Positions 7,957-18,118 of a stretch of 64,000 bases of DNA are shown here, in pieces; positions within the stretch are counted from its first letter, which is position 1; each line of letters starts with the position of its first letter. The notes under the pieces are model-generated. The model saw only the letters and a list, made by a program, of their open reading frames with translations. It was not told the origin of the DNA and searched no databases. This DNA comes from Pseudomonadota bacterium (GTDB lineage Bacteria > Pseudomonadota > Gammaproteobacteria > Steroidobacterales > Steroidobacteraceae): the NCBI GenBank assembly GCA_021805275.1, contig JAJZFQ010000200.1, positions 35,621 through 99,620 on the forward strand, read 5' to 3'. The translations under genes and the position numbers were made by a program.

Positions 7957-8970
7957 CTACCCGTTGCGCTCGCCGTGCCCGCCGAAGGCGAGCCGCATCG
8001 CCGCGAGCACCTTGTCGGCGAACTCGCCCTGGCCTCGCGAGGCGAACCGGGCGTAGAGCGCCGCGCTCAGCACGTGCGCCGGCACGCCCATCTCGATCGC
8101 GGCCTGCACCGTCCAGCGGCCCTCGCCGGAATCGGACACCCGGCCGCTGAAGCTCGTGAGAGCCGGATCGCTCGCCAGCGCCCGCGCGGTCAGATCGAGC
8201 AGACGCGAAGAGATGATGCTGCCGTGGCGCCACACCTCGGTGATGGCCGCGATATCCAGCCGGTACTGGAACAGGCGCGGATGCTCGAGCGGCGCGGTCT
8301 CGGCGTCCGCCGGCCGCTCACGCAGGCCGGCATCGGCGTTCTGCAGCACGCTCAGCCCCTCGGCGTAGGCGGCCATGACGCCGTACTCGATGCCGTTGTG
8401 GACCATCTTGACGAAGTGGCCCGCGCCGCTCGGCCCGCAGTGCGCGTAGCCCATCGGCGCGGTATCGGCCGCGGTGCGCTTGCGGCCGCCGACCTCGGGA
8501 ATGCGCCCGCCGGGCGAGAGCGTCGCGAACACCGGCTCGAGCCGGTCGAAGACCGCCCGTTCCCCGCCGACCATCAGGCAGTACCCCTGCTCGAGCCCCA
8601 TTACCCCGCCGCTGGTACCGACGTCGAGGTAGTGAATGCCCGCCTCACGCAGCGCGTCGGCGCGGCGGATGTCATCGGAGTAATGCGAATTGCCGCCATC
8701 GACCAGCACATCGCCGCGCTCGAGCAGCGGGCGCAACTGTGCGATGACCGCATCGACCGCCGCGGCCGGTACCATGATCCACACCGCCCGCGGGGCGGCG
8801 AGCTGGGCGATGAGATCCGCCGCGGAGCTCGCACCGATCGCCCCCACCGCCGCGGCGGCCTGCACCGCCTGTGTGGACTGATCGTAGGCGACGCACTCGT
8901 GCCCGTCCTCGATCAGCCGACGCACCATGTAGGCGCCCATGCGCCCGAGCCCTATCATGCCTATCCGCAT
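7957..8970 (-). CDS. gnd: 6-phosphogluconate dehydrogenase (decarboxylating), short form
   Basis: Oxidises 6-phosphogluconate to ribulose 5-phosphate and CO2. The 337 residues begin with the Rossmann motif 'IGMIGLGRMG' and carry 'DGGNSHYSDD', 'GTSGGVMGLEQGYCLMVGG' and 'GPSGAGHFVKMVHNGIEYG', the substrate and catalytic segments. The length fits the short class (about 300-340 residues) rather than the 470-residue enterobacterial enzyme. An Asp ends the second beta strand ('VAYDQST'), which suggests NAD+ rather than NADP+ preference; this is inference. The ATG at 8970 gives the canonical N-terminus; a run of seven C (G on the coding strand) lies just upstream. It is convergent with the SPFH operon, separated by 13 bases. 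Confidence 0.93.
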   Translation of the reverse strand: MRIGMIGLGRMGAYMVRRLIEDGHECVAYDQSTQAVQAAAAVGAIGASSAADLIAQLAAPRAVWIMVPAAAVDAVIAQLRPLLERGDVLVDGGNSHYSDDIRRADALREAGIHYLDVGTSGGVMGLEQGYCLMVGGERAVFDRLEPVFATLSPGGRIPEVGGRKRTAADTAPMGYAHCGPSGAGHFVKMVHNGIEYGVMAAYAEGLSVLQNADAGLRERPADAETAPLEHPRLFQYRLDIAAITEVWRHGSIISSRLLDLTARALASDPALTSFSGRVSDSGEGRWTVQAAIEMGVPAHVLSAALYARFASRGQGEFADKVLAAMRLAFGGHGERNG

Positions 8971-9018
8971 AGTCCCCCCCGCGTTCGGGTCTTCCACCGG
9001 CGCCCCCGCGCCGATCGG

Positions 9019-10513
<1,495 letters not shown>

Positions 10514-10600
10514 GCGCGCATCTTAATCGACGCAGGCCTGCCCTGCTGCCCGAACCCGGCATCCGGGCGTGCCGAGGGGACCGGGGCGGCCGGGCAGAAT

Positions 10601-10609
10601 TGCTACAAT
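10601..10609 (+). promoter_or_regulatory. Extended -10 promoter element touching the kdsD start
   Basis: TGCTACAAT, an extended -10 (TGn + TACAAT). Its last base is seven bases before the kdsD ATG, which places the predicted transcription start at the ATG itself. No -35 is evident, as is common for extended -10 promoters. No Shine-Dalgarno sequence lies in the gap, so the mRNA may be leaderless. Confidence 0.5.
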
Positions 10610-10616
10610 CGGCCCG

Positions 10617-11606
10617 ATGAGCCCCGCCCCCGCGCCCCTCGACCCCGATCTGATCGCCGCGGCCCGCCGCGCGCTCTCGATCGAGGCGCGCGCCGTGCAG
10701 GGGCTGATCGAGCGGCTCGATGAGCGCTTCGCGGCCGCCTGCCGCCTGTGCCTGGAGTGCCAGGGCCGGGTGGTCGTGACCGGCATCGGCAAATCCGGGC
10801 ACGTGGCGGGCAAGATCGCCGCCACCCTCGCCAGCACCGGCAGCCCCGCGTTCTTCCTGCACCCGGCCGAGGCCAGCCACGGCGATCTGGGCATGATCAC
10901 GCGCGGCGACGTGGTGCTGGCGCTGTCCAATTCGGGCGAGACGCCCGAGGTGCTGCTGCTGCTGGCGCACCTGGCGCGGCTCGCCGTGCCGCTCATCGCG
11001 ATGGTCGGCAAGCGCGACTCCACGCTCGGGCGGGCCGCGACGGTGGTGCTCGACGTGAGCGTCCCGGAGGAGGCCTGCCCACTGAACCTCGCGCCGACCG
11101 CCAGCACCACGGCGACGCTCGCGATGGGCGATGCGCTGGCCGTGACGGTGTTGGAAGCCCGCGGCTTCACCAAGCAGGACTTCGCCCGCTCGCACCCGGG
11201 CGGAACGCTCGGGCGCCAACTGCTGCTGCGCGTCGAGGAGCTGATGCGCACCGGCGAGGCCCTGCCGGAAGTGCCTGCGGACGCCTCACTCGCGGCGGGG
11301 TTGCTCGAGATGTCGCGCAAGGGCCTCGGCATGACGGTGATCACGGATGCCGGGCACCGGATCCTGGGAGTGTTCACCGACGGGGATCTGCGCCGCGCGC
11401 TAGACCGACAGATCGATATCCATCGCGCGAGCATGCGCGAGGTGATGACCTCGCCGTGCCGGACCATCGGTCCGCGCGAGCTCGCCGCCGAGGCGGTGCA
11501 TCAGATGGAGCTGCACCGCATCACCGCCCTGCCGGTCGCCGACACCGAGGGCCGGCTGGTCGGCGCGCTGAACGTGCACGACCTGTTTCGCGCGGGGGTG
11601 GTATGA
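10617..11606 (+). CDS. kdsD: D-arabinose 5-phosphate isomerase
   Basis: Converts ribulose 5-phosphate to arabinose 5-phosphate, the first step of Kdo synthesis. The 329 residues comprise a SIS domain (about 35-180; 'VVTGIGKSGHVAGKIAATLASTG', 'ALSNSGETPE', 'APTASTTATLAMGDALAV') and two CBS domains (about 205-325; 'GVFTDGDLRRAL'). The ATG at 10617 matches the family N-terminus. It heads an operon of tightly overlapping genes: kdsD-kdsC share ATGA. A -10 box abuts the start codon, so translation may be leaderless. Confidence 0.96.
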   Translation: MSPAPAPLDPDLIAAARRALSIEARAVQGLIERLDERFAAACRLCLECQGRVVVTGIGKSGHVAGKIAATLASTGSPAFFLHPAEASHGDLGMITRGDVVLALSNSGETPEVLLLLAHLARLAVPLIAMVGKRDSTLGRAATVVLDVSVPEEACPLNLAPTASTTATLAMGDALAVTVLEARGFTKQDFARSHPGGTLGRQLLLRVEELMRTGEALPEVPADASLAAGLLEMSRKGLGMTVITDAGHRILGVFTDGDLRRALDRQIDIHRASMREVMTSPCRTIGPRELAAEAVHQMELHRITALPVADTEGRLVGALNVHDLFRAGVV

Positions 11607-12124
11607 AGCGGCCCGGCGCCTCTGCCATGAGCGACGCTGCCGCGCACGTGCGCTTGCTGGTGCTCGACGTGGACGGTGTGCTCACCGACGGGCGGCTGTA
11701 CTACGGCCCGCGGGGCGAGGCGCTGAAGGTCTTCCACGCACGCGACGGAGCCGGACTGAAGCGGCTGGCCGCGGCGGGCGTGCCGGTCGCGGTGATCTCG
11801 GGACGCCGCTCCGCCATGACGCGACTGCGCTGCCGTGAGCTCGGCATCCGGCACGTGCTGCAGGGGGTCCAGGACAAGGCGGCGGCGCTTCGCACCCTGT
11901 GCGCGCGCCTGCGCCTCGAGCCGGCCGACTGCGCCTGCATCGGCGATGACACGCCCGACATCCCGCTGATGCGCCTGGCGGGGCTCGCCTACGCGGTCGC
12001 CGATGCCCACCCCGAGGCGCGCCAGGCGGCCCACCGGGTCACCACACTGCCCGGCGGCCAGGGGGCAGTGCGCGAAGTGTGCGATCACCTGCTCGCCGCC
12101 CGGCAGGACGCCCAGCGCGCATGA
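11603..12124 (+). CDS. kdsC: 3-deoxy-D-manno-octulosonate 8-phosphate phosphatase
   Basis: HAD-superfamily phosphatase that releases Kdo from Kdo-8-phosphate. The 173 residues carry the catalytic 'LDVDGVLTDG' with Asp22 and Asp24, 'ISGRRS' (motif II) and 'IGDDTPDIPLM' (motif IV). The family lacks a cap domain and works as a tetramer. The ATG at 11603 overlaps the kdsD stop as ATGA, which favours translational coupling; a second ATG eight codons later is also possible. It overlaps lptC by ATGA as well. The kdsA and kdsB genes are outside the window. Confidence 0.94.
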   Translation: MKRPGASAMSDAAAHVRLLVLDVDGVLTDGRLYYGPRGEALKVFHARDGAGLKRLAAAGVPVAVISGRRSAMTRLRCRELGIRHVLQGVQDKAAALRTLCARLRLEPADCACIGDDTPDIPLMRLAGLAYAVADAHPEARQAAHRVTTLPGGQGAVREVCDHLLAARQDAQRA

Positions 12125-12684
12125 TCTACCGGATTTTCGCCGCATTGACCGTCGCGGCGGTGATCATCGGCTCGCTGCTTCTGGCGCGCCAGGGCCGCGC
12201 GCCACAGGCCGCGACCGTGCAGCGGGTCGACCGCGATGACGGCTATTCCGCGCGCGATGCGCAGCTGATCGAGACCGGCGCGAACGGCCTGCCGCTCTAT
12301 ACCGTCGATGCCGCCTCGATCCGCCAGCTGCCGCGCGAGGATCGTGTGCAGCTCACGCAAGTCCGCCTCGCCTTCCAGGACCCGAGCGGCGAGCAATGGT
12401 CGGCCACGGCGCAGCGCGGCGCCATCGCGCACGGCACGGATCAGGTCGAGCTCGCCGGCAACGTACAGGTCTCGGCGGCGCTGCGCGGGTCCCGCTCACC
12501 CATCCAGATCCGCACCGATACTCTGACCTTCGACAGCCACACCGACCAGGTGAGCACCGCCGCTGCGGTGTCTCTCGCCTGGGCGGGTCAAACGCTCAAT
12601 GCCATCGGGCTGGTCGTGAACTTGAAGGCCCATCGGCTGCAGTTAGAATCCAAGGTCCATGCCATCGTCACGCCTCCGCACTAG
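12121..12684 (+). CDS. lptC: LPS export ABC transporter periplasmic protein LptC
   Basis: Bitopic inner-membrane protein that passes LPS from LptBFG to LptA. The 187 residues start with one transmembrane helix (about 4-22) followed by a periplasmic beta-jellyroll of the LptC/OstA type ('YSARDAQLIETGANGLPLYTV', 'LTFDSHTDQVSTAAAVSL'). The sequence is divergent, as usual for LptC, but position between kdsC and lptA settles it. The start overlaps the kdsC stop by ATGA. Its 3' end overlaps lptA by 26 bases and may contain a promoter for lptA. Confidence 0.9.
   Translation: MIYRIFAALTVAAVIIGSLLLARQGRAPQAATVQRVDRDDGYSARDAQLIETGANGLPLYTVDAASIRQLPREDRVQLTQVRLAFQDPSGEQWSATAQRGAIAHGTDQVELAGNVQVSAALRGSRSPIQIRTDTLTFDSHTDQVSTAAAVSLAWAGQTLNAIGLVVNLKAHRLQLESKVHAIVTPPH
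12618..12649 (+). promoter_or_regulatory. Possible internal promoter for lptA-lptB-rpoN, inside lptC
   Basis: Two overlapping signals lie ten bases before lptA. One is a sigma-70-like pair, TTGAAG (12622-12627) and TAGAAT (12644-12649), spaced 16 bases. The other is GAACTT (12618-12623), resembling the sigma-E -35 element, but with no good sigma-E -10. In E. coli an internal sigma-E promoter in lptC drives lptA, so the position is suggestive. The bases also encode lptC residues, so chance is possible. Confidence 0.35.
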
Positions 12685-13366
12685 ACTGTCCTGGATCCTC
12701 GCCGCGCTGTGCGCCGGCGGCGGACTGGTACACGCCGCGCCTCCGACCGCCGTGCCACCACGGCAGGCCGCGCGCGCCGCGCCACAGAACGGCGCTCAGG
12801 CGTCGTACACGTTCGACGCCGCCTCCTCCGAGATCGACTACAAGGCACACACCGGCTCGTTCAAGCAGATCACGATCGCCCAGGGGCGCATCACCGTGAC
12901 GGCCGACCAGGCGCATGCCAGCGGCCTCGGCCAGCCGAGCGGTCGCTGGACGCTGCAGGGCAATGTCCACATCCATGCCCCACCGCATGGGAGCTTGACC
13001 TCTGACCAGGCCGTGGTCGATGTCGCCGGCAACCGAATCAATCAGGTCACGGTGACGGGCCAGCCTGCGCAGTTCACGCAGCAGGGCATGGGCACTGGCC
13101 GCATGGCCCAGGGTCATGCCGACCAGATCGTCTACCACGTGCTCACCGGTACGGTGCAGCTGAACCACGATGCGTGGCTCAGCGACGGTCACAACGCCTT
13201 CAGCGCCCCACAGCTGGTCTACAACATCCTGAAGGACCGGATCGAGGCGACCTCGGGGGGTGACGGCGAGCGGGTCCACGTCACCATTGCGCCGCAGGCC
13301 TCCGGCACCCCGCTCGCGCAGCCGCCGGCCGCCACCAAGGCGCATCCGCCCGGACGGGCGTCCTGA
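12659..13366 (+). CDS. lptA: LPS transport periplasmic protein LptA
   Basis: Forms the periplasmic bridge that carries LPS from LptC to LptD. The 235 residues begin with a signal peptide (about 1-26, ending 'VHA'), then an OstA-like beta-jellyroll ('[33 protein letters not shown]' type pattern, '[11 protein letters not shown]', '[21 protein letters not shown]'). A Pro/Ala-rich tail follows. AAGG lies three bases before the ATG. It overlaps lptC by 26 bases and shares one base with the lptB start, so the genes are coupled. Confidence 0.94.
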   Translation: MPSSRLRTRLSWILAALCAGGGLVHAAPPTAVPPRQAARAAPQNGAQASYTFDAASSEIDYKAHTGSFKQITIAQGRITVTADQAHASGLGQPSGRWTLQGNVHIHAPPHGSLTSDQAVVDVAGNRINQVTVTGQPAQFTQQGMGTGRMAQGHADQIVYHVLTGTVQLNHDAWLSDGHNAFSAPQLVYNILKDRIEATSGGDGERVHVTIAPQASGTPLAQPPAATKAHPPGRAS

Positions 13367-14088
13367 TGTCCCTCAAGGCCACCGGGCTCGAGAAGCGCTA
13401 CCGCTCGCGCCACGTCGTGCACGGCCTGAGCCTCGAGGTCGACAGCGGCGAGGTGGTCGGCCTGCTCGGTCCGAACGGGGCAGGCAAGACCACCGCCTTC
13501 TACATGATGGTCGGCCTGGTGCCGTGCGACGCCGGGCGCATCCACCTCGGGGAGCGCGACATCACGCGCCTGCCGATGCATCGGCGCGCGCAGCTCGGCC
13601 TCGGCTACCTGCCGCAGGAGGCGTCCGTGTTCCGCCGCCTGTCGGTGGAGGACAACGTTCTCGCCATTCTCGAGACGCGCGCCGACCTGGAGCGCGCCGC
13701 GCGCGAGCAGCGCCTGGAGGAGCTGCTCGAGGAGCTGCGCATCGGGCACGTGCGGCGCAGCCTCGGGCTGTCGCTGTCCGGTGGCGAGCGGCGGCGCGTG
13801 GAGATCGCGCGGGCGCTCGCCGCCGAGCCGCGCTTCATGCTGCTCGATGAGCCGTTCGCCGGGGTCGATCCACTCTCGGTGCTCGACATCCAGCGCATCA
13901 TCCGCGAGCTGACCAGCCGGGGCATCGGCGTGCTGATCACCGACCACAATGTACGCGAGACCCTGGGGGTCTGTTCACGCGCCTATATCGTCAATCAGGG
14001 AACTGTGATCGCCGCCGGAAACGCCGAAGAAATCCTTGCCAATCCCCAGGTCCGTGAGGTGTACTTGGGCGAGTCGTTCCGACTTTGA
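13366..14088 (+). CDS. lptB: LPS export ABC transporter ATP-binding protein LptB
   Basis: Cytosolic ATPase that powers LPS extraction by LptFG. The 240 residues contain Walker A 'GPNGAGKTT' (35-43), signature 'LSGGE' (137-141), Walker B 'MLLDEP' (158-163) and the switch 'TDHNV'. '[17 protein letters not shown]' is characteristic of LptB. The start overlaps the lptA stop by one base. A short hairpin (14090-14103) lies just after the stop, before rpoN. Confidence 0.97.
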   Translation: MSLKATGLEKRYRSRHVVHGLSLEVDSGEVVGLLGPNGAGKTTAFYMMVGLVPCDAGRIHLGERDITRLPMHRRAQLGLGYLPQEASVFRRLSVEDNVLAILETRADLERAAREQRLEELLEELRIGHVRRSLGLSLSGGERRRVEIARALAAEPRFMLLDEPFAGVDPLSVLDIQRIIRELTSRGIGVLITDHNVRETLGVCSRAYIVNQGTVIAAGNAEEILANPQVREVYLGESFRL

Positions 14089-14173
14089 GGCGCCCCGCGG
14101 CGCACCGGCCGGACAGCCATAGAGATGCTCGACCCATCGCACCAGGACAGCCGCGACTGACCGCCATGCCGTC

Positions 14174-15631
14174 ATGCTGAAGCCCTCACTGCAGCTCAAG
14201 CTGGGTCAGCAACTGACCATGACCCCGCAGCTGCAGCAGGCGATCCGGCTTCTGCAGCTGCCCGCCCTGGAGCTCCAGGCGCACATCCGCGAGCTGCTCG
14301 AGACAAATGTCATGCTCGAGCCGCTCGACGAGGGCGAGAGCGAGTCGGCGGATGCGCCCGAGTCGGGCGAGTCGCCCGAGCCGAGCGAGACCCTCGAGCC
14401 GGCACAGGGCGCTGCCGAGGCGCCGGAAGAGAGCATCGAGGTGCTCGAGGAGGACTGGGGCGGGCCCAGCGCCGGCTCCAGCGAGTCCTCGTGGAACGGC
14501 GATGACGAGGATCGGCAACAGGAGTTTGCCGACGACTCCGGACAGTCGCTTCAGGAGTACCTGCTCTGGCAGCTCGAGCTCGCCAAGCTCGCCCCGCGGG
14601 AGCTGGCGATCGCGCGGGCGATCGTCGATGCGGTCAGCGACGACGGCTATCTCACCGAAACCCTGGATGAGATCGCCGAGACGCTCAAGCCCGACGTGCA
14701 ATGCGCGGCCGCGCAGGTCGAAGCGGTGCTTGCGCGGGTGCAGGCGCTCGATCCGCCCGGCGTCGGGGCCCGCAGCATCGGCGAGTGCATCGAGCTGCAG
14801 CTGCGTCAACTCGATCCGGCCACCCCGGGCATGAGCACGGCGATCGAGATCGCCCGCCACCACCTCGAGCAGCTCGCCGGGCGCGAACTCGCCGCCTTGA
14901 GGCGGGACCTGCGCGCCAGCGAGGAGGACCTCGCCGAGGCGCTCGCGCTGGTGCGCTCGTGTCATCCGCGGCCGGGCGCCACGGTGAGCACGAGTGCCCC
15001 GCAGTACGTCGTGCCGGACGTGTTCGTGCGGCGCACCGACCGCGGCTGGGTGGTCGAGATCAACTCGGCCACGCTGCCCAGGGTGCGCCTGAACCAGAGC
15101 TATGCGAACCTGCTCGGCCGCAACGCCAGCCACGCCAGCCTGCGCGCGCAGCTGCAGGAAGCCCGCTGGCTGCTGAAGAGCCTGGAGATCCGGCACGAGA
15201 CCCTGATCAAGGTCGCTCGCTCGATCATCGAGCGGCAGGTGTCCTTCCTCGAGCACGGCGAGGAGCACATGCGCCCGATGATCCTGAAGGATATCGCCGA
15301 GGCGGTCGGCATGCACGAGTCGACGATCTCGCGGGTGACTTCCGGCAAATACATGCACACGCCGCGCGGCGTGTTCGAACTCCGGTACTTCTTTTCCAGT
15401 CAAATAGAAGGCGCGGACGGTTCGGGCACCTCCTCGACCGCGATCCGCGCCAAGATCCGCAAGCTGGTCAAGGAGGAGGATTCACTCGTCCCGCTCAGCG
15501 ACGGGCGCATCGCCGAACTGCTCTCCGCGGAGGGCATCCCGGTCGCGCGCCGCACCGTGGCCAAGTATCGCGAGGCGATGAACATTCCCTCCTCCGGCGA
15601 GCGCAAGCGCTGCGGATCAGCGCCGCTCTGA
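14174..15631 (+). CDS. rpoN: RNA polymerase sigma-54 factor
   Basis: Alternative sigma factor needing enhancer-binding ATPases; it controls nitrogen, motility and other regulons. The 485 residues show region I at the N-terminus ('LKPSLQLKLGQQLTMTPQLQQAIRLLQL', Gln- and Leu-rich), a long acidic region II (about 50-125), the core-binding domain, the HTH ('MHESTISRVTSGKYMHTPRGVFELRYFFS') and the RpoN box 'ARRTVAKYRE' near residue 458. It follows lptB after an 85-base gap, the conserved gammaproteobacterial order, and is followed by hpf. Confidence 0.97.
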   Translation: MLKPSLQLKLGQQLTMTPQLQQAIRLLQLPALELQAHIRELLETNVMLEPLDEGESESADAPESGESPEPSETLEPAQGAAEAPEESIEVLEEDWGGPSAGSSESSWNGDDEDRQQEFADDSGQSLQEYLLWQLELAKLAPRELAIARAIVDAVSDDGYLTETLDEIAETLKPDVQCAAAQVEAVLARVQALDPPGVGARSIGECIELQLRQLDPATPGMSTAIEIARHHLEQLAGRELAALRRDLRASEEDLAEALALVRSCHPRPGATVSTSAPQYVVPDVFVRRTDRGWVVEINSATLPRVRLNQSYANLLGRNASHASLRAQLQEARWLLKSLEIRHETLIKVARSIIERQVSFLEHGEEHMRPMILKDIAEAVGMHESTISRVTSGKYMHTPRGVFELRYFFSSQIEGADGSGTSSTAIRAKIRKLVKEEDSLVPLSDGRIAELLSAEGIPVARRTVAKYREAMNIPSSGERKRCGSAPL

Positions 15632-15678
15632 TGTTGCGAGGACCGATATCCGGCACCTCATGGGAATAGGAGATGACT

Positions 15679-15996
15679 ATGCAGCTCAATGTCACCGGTC
15701 ACCACGTCGAGATCACCCCCGCGCTCCGTGGCTACGTGGAGAAGAAACTCGAGCGGATCGAGCGCCATTTCGAGCAGGTCATCGACGTGCACTGCGTGCT
15801 CAGCGTGGAGAAGCTGCGCCAGAAGGCCGAGGCTACGCTGCACGTGAGCGGCAGTTCCATCTACGCCGACTCGACCGAGCAAGACATGTACGCGGCGATC
15901 GACCGGCTCACCGACAAGCTCGACCGGTGCGTCAAGAAGCACAAGGAGAAGCTCACCGACCATCACGCCGTGGAGGGCCGCATGCTGCGGGCCTGA
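15679..15996 (+). CDS. hpf: Ribosome hibernation promoting factor (short form)
   Basis: Binds the 30S subunit in stationary phase and helps form inactive 100S ribosomes. The 105 residues match short HPF ('MQLNVTGHHVEITPALRGYVEKKLERIERHF..'), with a basic 'DRCVKKHKEKLTDH' C-terminal helix. The ATG at 15679 is chosen over one two codons upstream because AGGAG lies six bases before it and it gives the usual MQLN start. It is between rpoN and rapZ; ptsN, normally next, is absent. Confidence 0.93.
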   Translation: MQLNVTGHHVEITPALRGYVEKKLERIERHFEQVIDVHCVLSVEKLRQKAEATLHVSGSSIYADSTEQDMYAAIDRLTDKLDRCVKKHKEKLTDHHAVEGRMLRA

Positions 15997-16012
15997 GCGG
16001 CGCGGCGGATCG

Positions 16013-16903
16013 GTGCGCATCATCGTCTTAAGCGGGCTGTCGGGCTCGGGCAAAAGCGTAGCGTTGCGCATGCTCGAGGACCTGGACTACTACTGCATCG
16101 ACAACATCCCGGCCGCCCTGCTCAAGCCGTTCATCGCGCACGCGGTGCGCAGTCCGGAGCAGACCTACGGCCGCGCGGCCGTAGGTCTCGACGCGCGCAA
16201 CAGCGCCGCGGAAATCGCCATCGTGCCGCAGCTCATCGACGAGCTGCGCCGCAGCGGCATCGAGTGCGAGGTGCCGTTCCTCACCGCCTCCGACGAGGTG
16301 CTGCTGCGGCGCTTCGCCGAGACGCGCCGCAGCCACCCGATGGGCCGGCGCAGCCGCGATCTGCGCACCGCCATCAGCCTGGAGCGCGAGCTGATGGAGC
16401 CGATCGCCCATGCCGCCGACCTGGTCATCGACACCTCGCACCTCGGCATGCACGCCCTGCGCGACCTGATCGCCGAGCGCTTCGGCGAGCCGCGCGCGGC
16501 GCGGCTGTCGATCACGTTCGAGTCCTTCGGCTTCAAGCAGGGCATTCCGGGCGATGCGGACTTCGTGTTCGATGCGCGCTCGCTGCCAAATCCGTACTGG
16601 GAGCCGACGCTTCGCGCCCTCACCGGCCGCGATGCCGCGGTACGCCGCTTCCTCGAGGATCACTCGGACGTGGCGCGGCTGCTCGATGACATCGCCACGT
16701 TCGTGCGCGCGCGCATCCCGGAGTACCAGGCCAGCAACCGCGGCTACCTGACCGTGGCGGTCGGCTGCACCGGCGGCCAGCACCGCTCGGTGTACATCGT
16801 CGAGCGCCTGGCGGAACGCTTCGCCCCGGAGCACCCCCACGTCAGCGCGCGCCACACCGCGCTGCTGACTCGCGCGGCCGAGCCGGACGGCGGACCCGGC
16901 TGA
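16013..16903 (+). CDS. rapZ: RNase adapter protein RapZ
   Basis: P-loop protein that in E. coli binds small RNAs (GlmZ/GlmY) and presents them to RNase E to tune GlcN6P synthase. The 296 residues have Walker A 'GLSGSGKS' (8-15), 'EDLDYYCIDNIPAALL', 'AVGLDARN', and the conserved C-terminal 'VAVGCTGGQHRSVYIVERLAE'. The start is GTG 16 bases after hpf. Compared with other RapZ proteins there is a slightly odd stretch before 'AVGLDARN', encoded by a perfect 28-base palindrome (16161-16188). The npr and ptsN partners are not in the cluster. Confidence 0.95.
   Translation: MRIIVLSGLSGSGKSVALRMLEDLDYYCIDNIPAALLKPFIAHAVRSPEQTYGRAAVGLDARNSAAEIAIVPQLIDELRRSGIECEVPFLTASDEVLLRRFAETRRSHPMGRRSRDLRTAISLERELMEPIAHAADLVIDTSHLGMHALRDLIAERFGEPRAARLSITFESFGFKQGIPGDADFVFDARSLPNPYWEPTLRALTGRDAAVRRFLEDHSDVARLLDDIATFVRARIPEYQASNRGYLTVAVGCTGGQHRSVYIVERLAERFAPEHPHVSARHTALLTRAAEPDGGPG
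16161..16188. repeat. Perfect 28-bp palindrome inside rapZ
   Basis: Arms of 14 bases (16161-16174 and 16175-16188) are exact reverse complements with no spacer; the centre reads GGCCGCGCGGCC. It is in frame and encodes roughly 'QTYGRAAVGL'. A perfect palindrome of this length is not expected by chance in 64 kb. Confidence 0.95.
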
Positions 16904-16918
16904 GGTCGGTGCCGCGGA

Positions 16919-18118
16919 TCAGGCGGGCGGCGCGACGGCGCTCGGGCCGATCGCCTCGCCACGCACGAACGGCAGCAGTGCCGAACGCACCGACATGGCG
17001 TCGCGGTAGCCGAGCTCGATGAGCGCCTGGGTGTACGGCGCCTCGAAGGTGAGATAGCTGGTCAGCTGATGGCCTGACACCTCTGGACGACCGCCGAGCA
17101 CGCGCAGCAGCGCGCGCAGTCCGCGCGGCATTGCCGCAACGTGCTGCGCCGCAATCTCGTTCGGATCGACGCTCGGGGTGATCATGAACGTCTCGATGCG
17201 ACGCACGGCGCGAGTATCCGGCACGGTGCGTACCAGCTCGTTGAGACGCTCGACGTGCTCCAGATCGCCATGGATACGGTCGGTGAAGAGCGTGTCGAGC
17301 ATGAAGCCGAACACATCGCCTGCCGTGGGCATGGTGGGCGTGGCATCGCCGTCGACACCGGAGCTCTGATCGGCGCTCACCCCGATGATGAGCAGCCGAT
17401 CCGCGCCCAGATGGATGGCCGGGCTCAGCGGATTGAGCTGACGCATCGAGCCGTCGCCGAAGAACTCCGCTCCGAGCTTGATGGGCGAGAACAACAGCGG
17501 AATCGCCACGCTCGCCATGATGTGATCGAGCGTCAGCTCGCTGCGCCGCCCGACGTGCTGGACCCGCGACCATTCGGCGAGCTGCGGCCGGCCGGAGAAG
17601 TAGGCGACCGACTGACCGCTGCTGTAGCCGGTGGTGCACAGGGCGCAAGCGCGCAGATGGCCGCGCTCGATGCTGCGGCGGATGCCACCGCAGTCGACTT
17701 CCTGGCCGAGCAGGGCGCGCAACGGCGCGGTGTCGAGGATCGCCTTCGGCGGCGAGAGCACCAGGCCGCTCGAGAGCAGTGCCAGCGTCCAGTGCAGGCC
17801 GGCGCGCACCATGTGCGGCACGTCGACGTAGAACACCTGCTCGGTGCGGAAGTTCCCCCAGACCCGCTCCAGTCCCGCCACCGCGTGCCGCCAGGCGTGC
17901 GCCTCGGCAGCGAGGACGCTGGCCGCCACCGCACCGGCGGACGTCCCGACGATGACCGGGAACGGGTTGCGCGCGCCGGGCAGCATCTGCGCGAGCGCGC
18001 GCAGCACCCCGATCTGGTACGCCGAGCGCGCCCCGCCGCCGGTCAGGATCAGCCCTACCACCGGGCGCCGCCACGCCGCGGTGGCGAGCTCCGGCGGACC
18101 ATCCGGTGGCGTTGCCAT
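16919..18118 (-). CDS. Patatin-like phospholipase family protein
   Basis: Putative lipid acyl hydrolase of 399 residues. The patatin catalytic elements are present: oxyanion loop 'GGGARSAYQIG' (about 26-36), nucleophile elbow 'GTSAG' (about 59-63) and catalytic Asp in 'FGDGSMRQ' (about 243). There is no signal peptide. The rest of the protein resembles RssA/YchK-like bacterial patatins. It starts 17 bases after the pyk stop on the same strand, so it is probably the last gene of the tkt-gap-pgk-pyk operon. The lipid substrate is unknown. Confidence 0.9.
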   Translation of the reverse strand: MATPPDGPPELATAAWRRPVVGLILTGGGARSAYQIGVLRALAQMLPGARNPFPVIVGTSAGAVAASVLAAEAHAWRHAVAGLERVWGNFRTEQVFYVDVPHMVRAGLHWTLALLSSGLVLSPPKAILDTAPLRALLGQEVDCGGIRRSIERGHLRACALCTTGYSSGQSVAYFSGRPQLAEWSRVQHVGRRSELTLDHIMASVAIPLLFSPIKLGAEFFGDGSMRQLNPLSPAIHLGADRLLIIGVSADQSSGVDGDATPTMPTAGDVFGFMLDTLFTDRIHGDLEHVERLNELVRTVPDTRAVRRIETFMITPSVDPNEIAAQHVAAMPRGLRALLRVLGGRPEVSGHQLTSYLTFEAPYTQALIELGYRDAMSVRSALLPFVRGEAIGPSAVAPPA

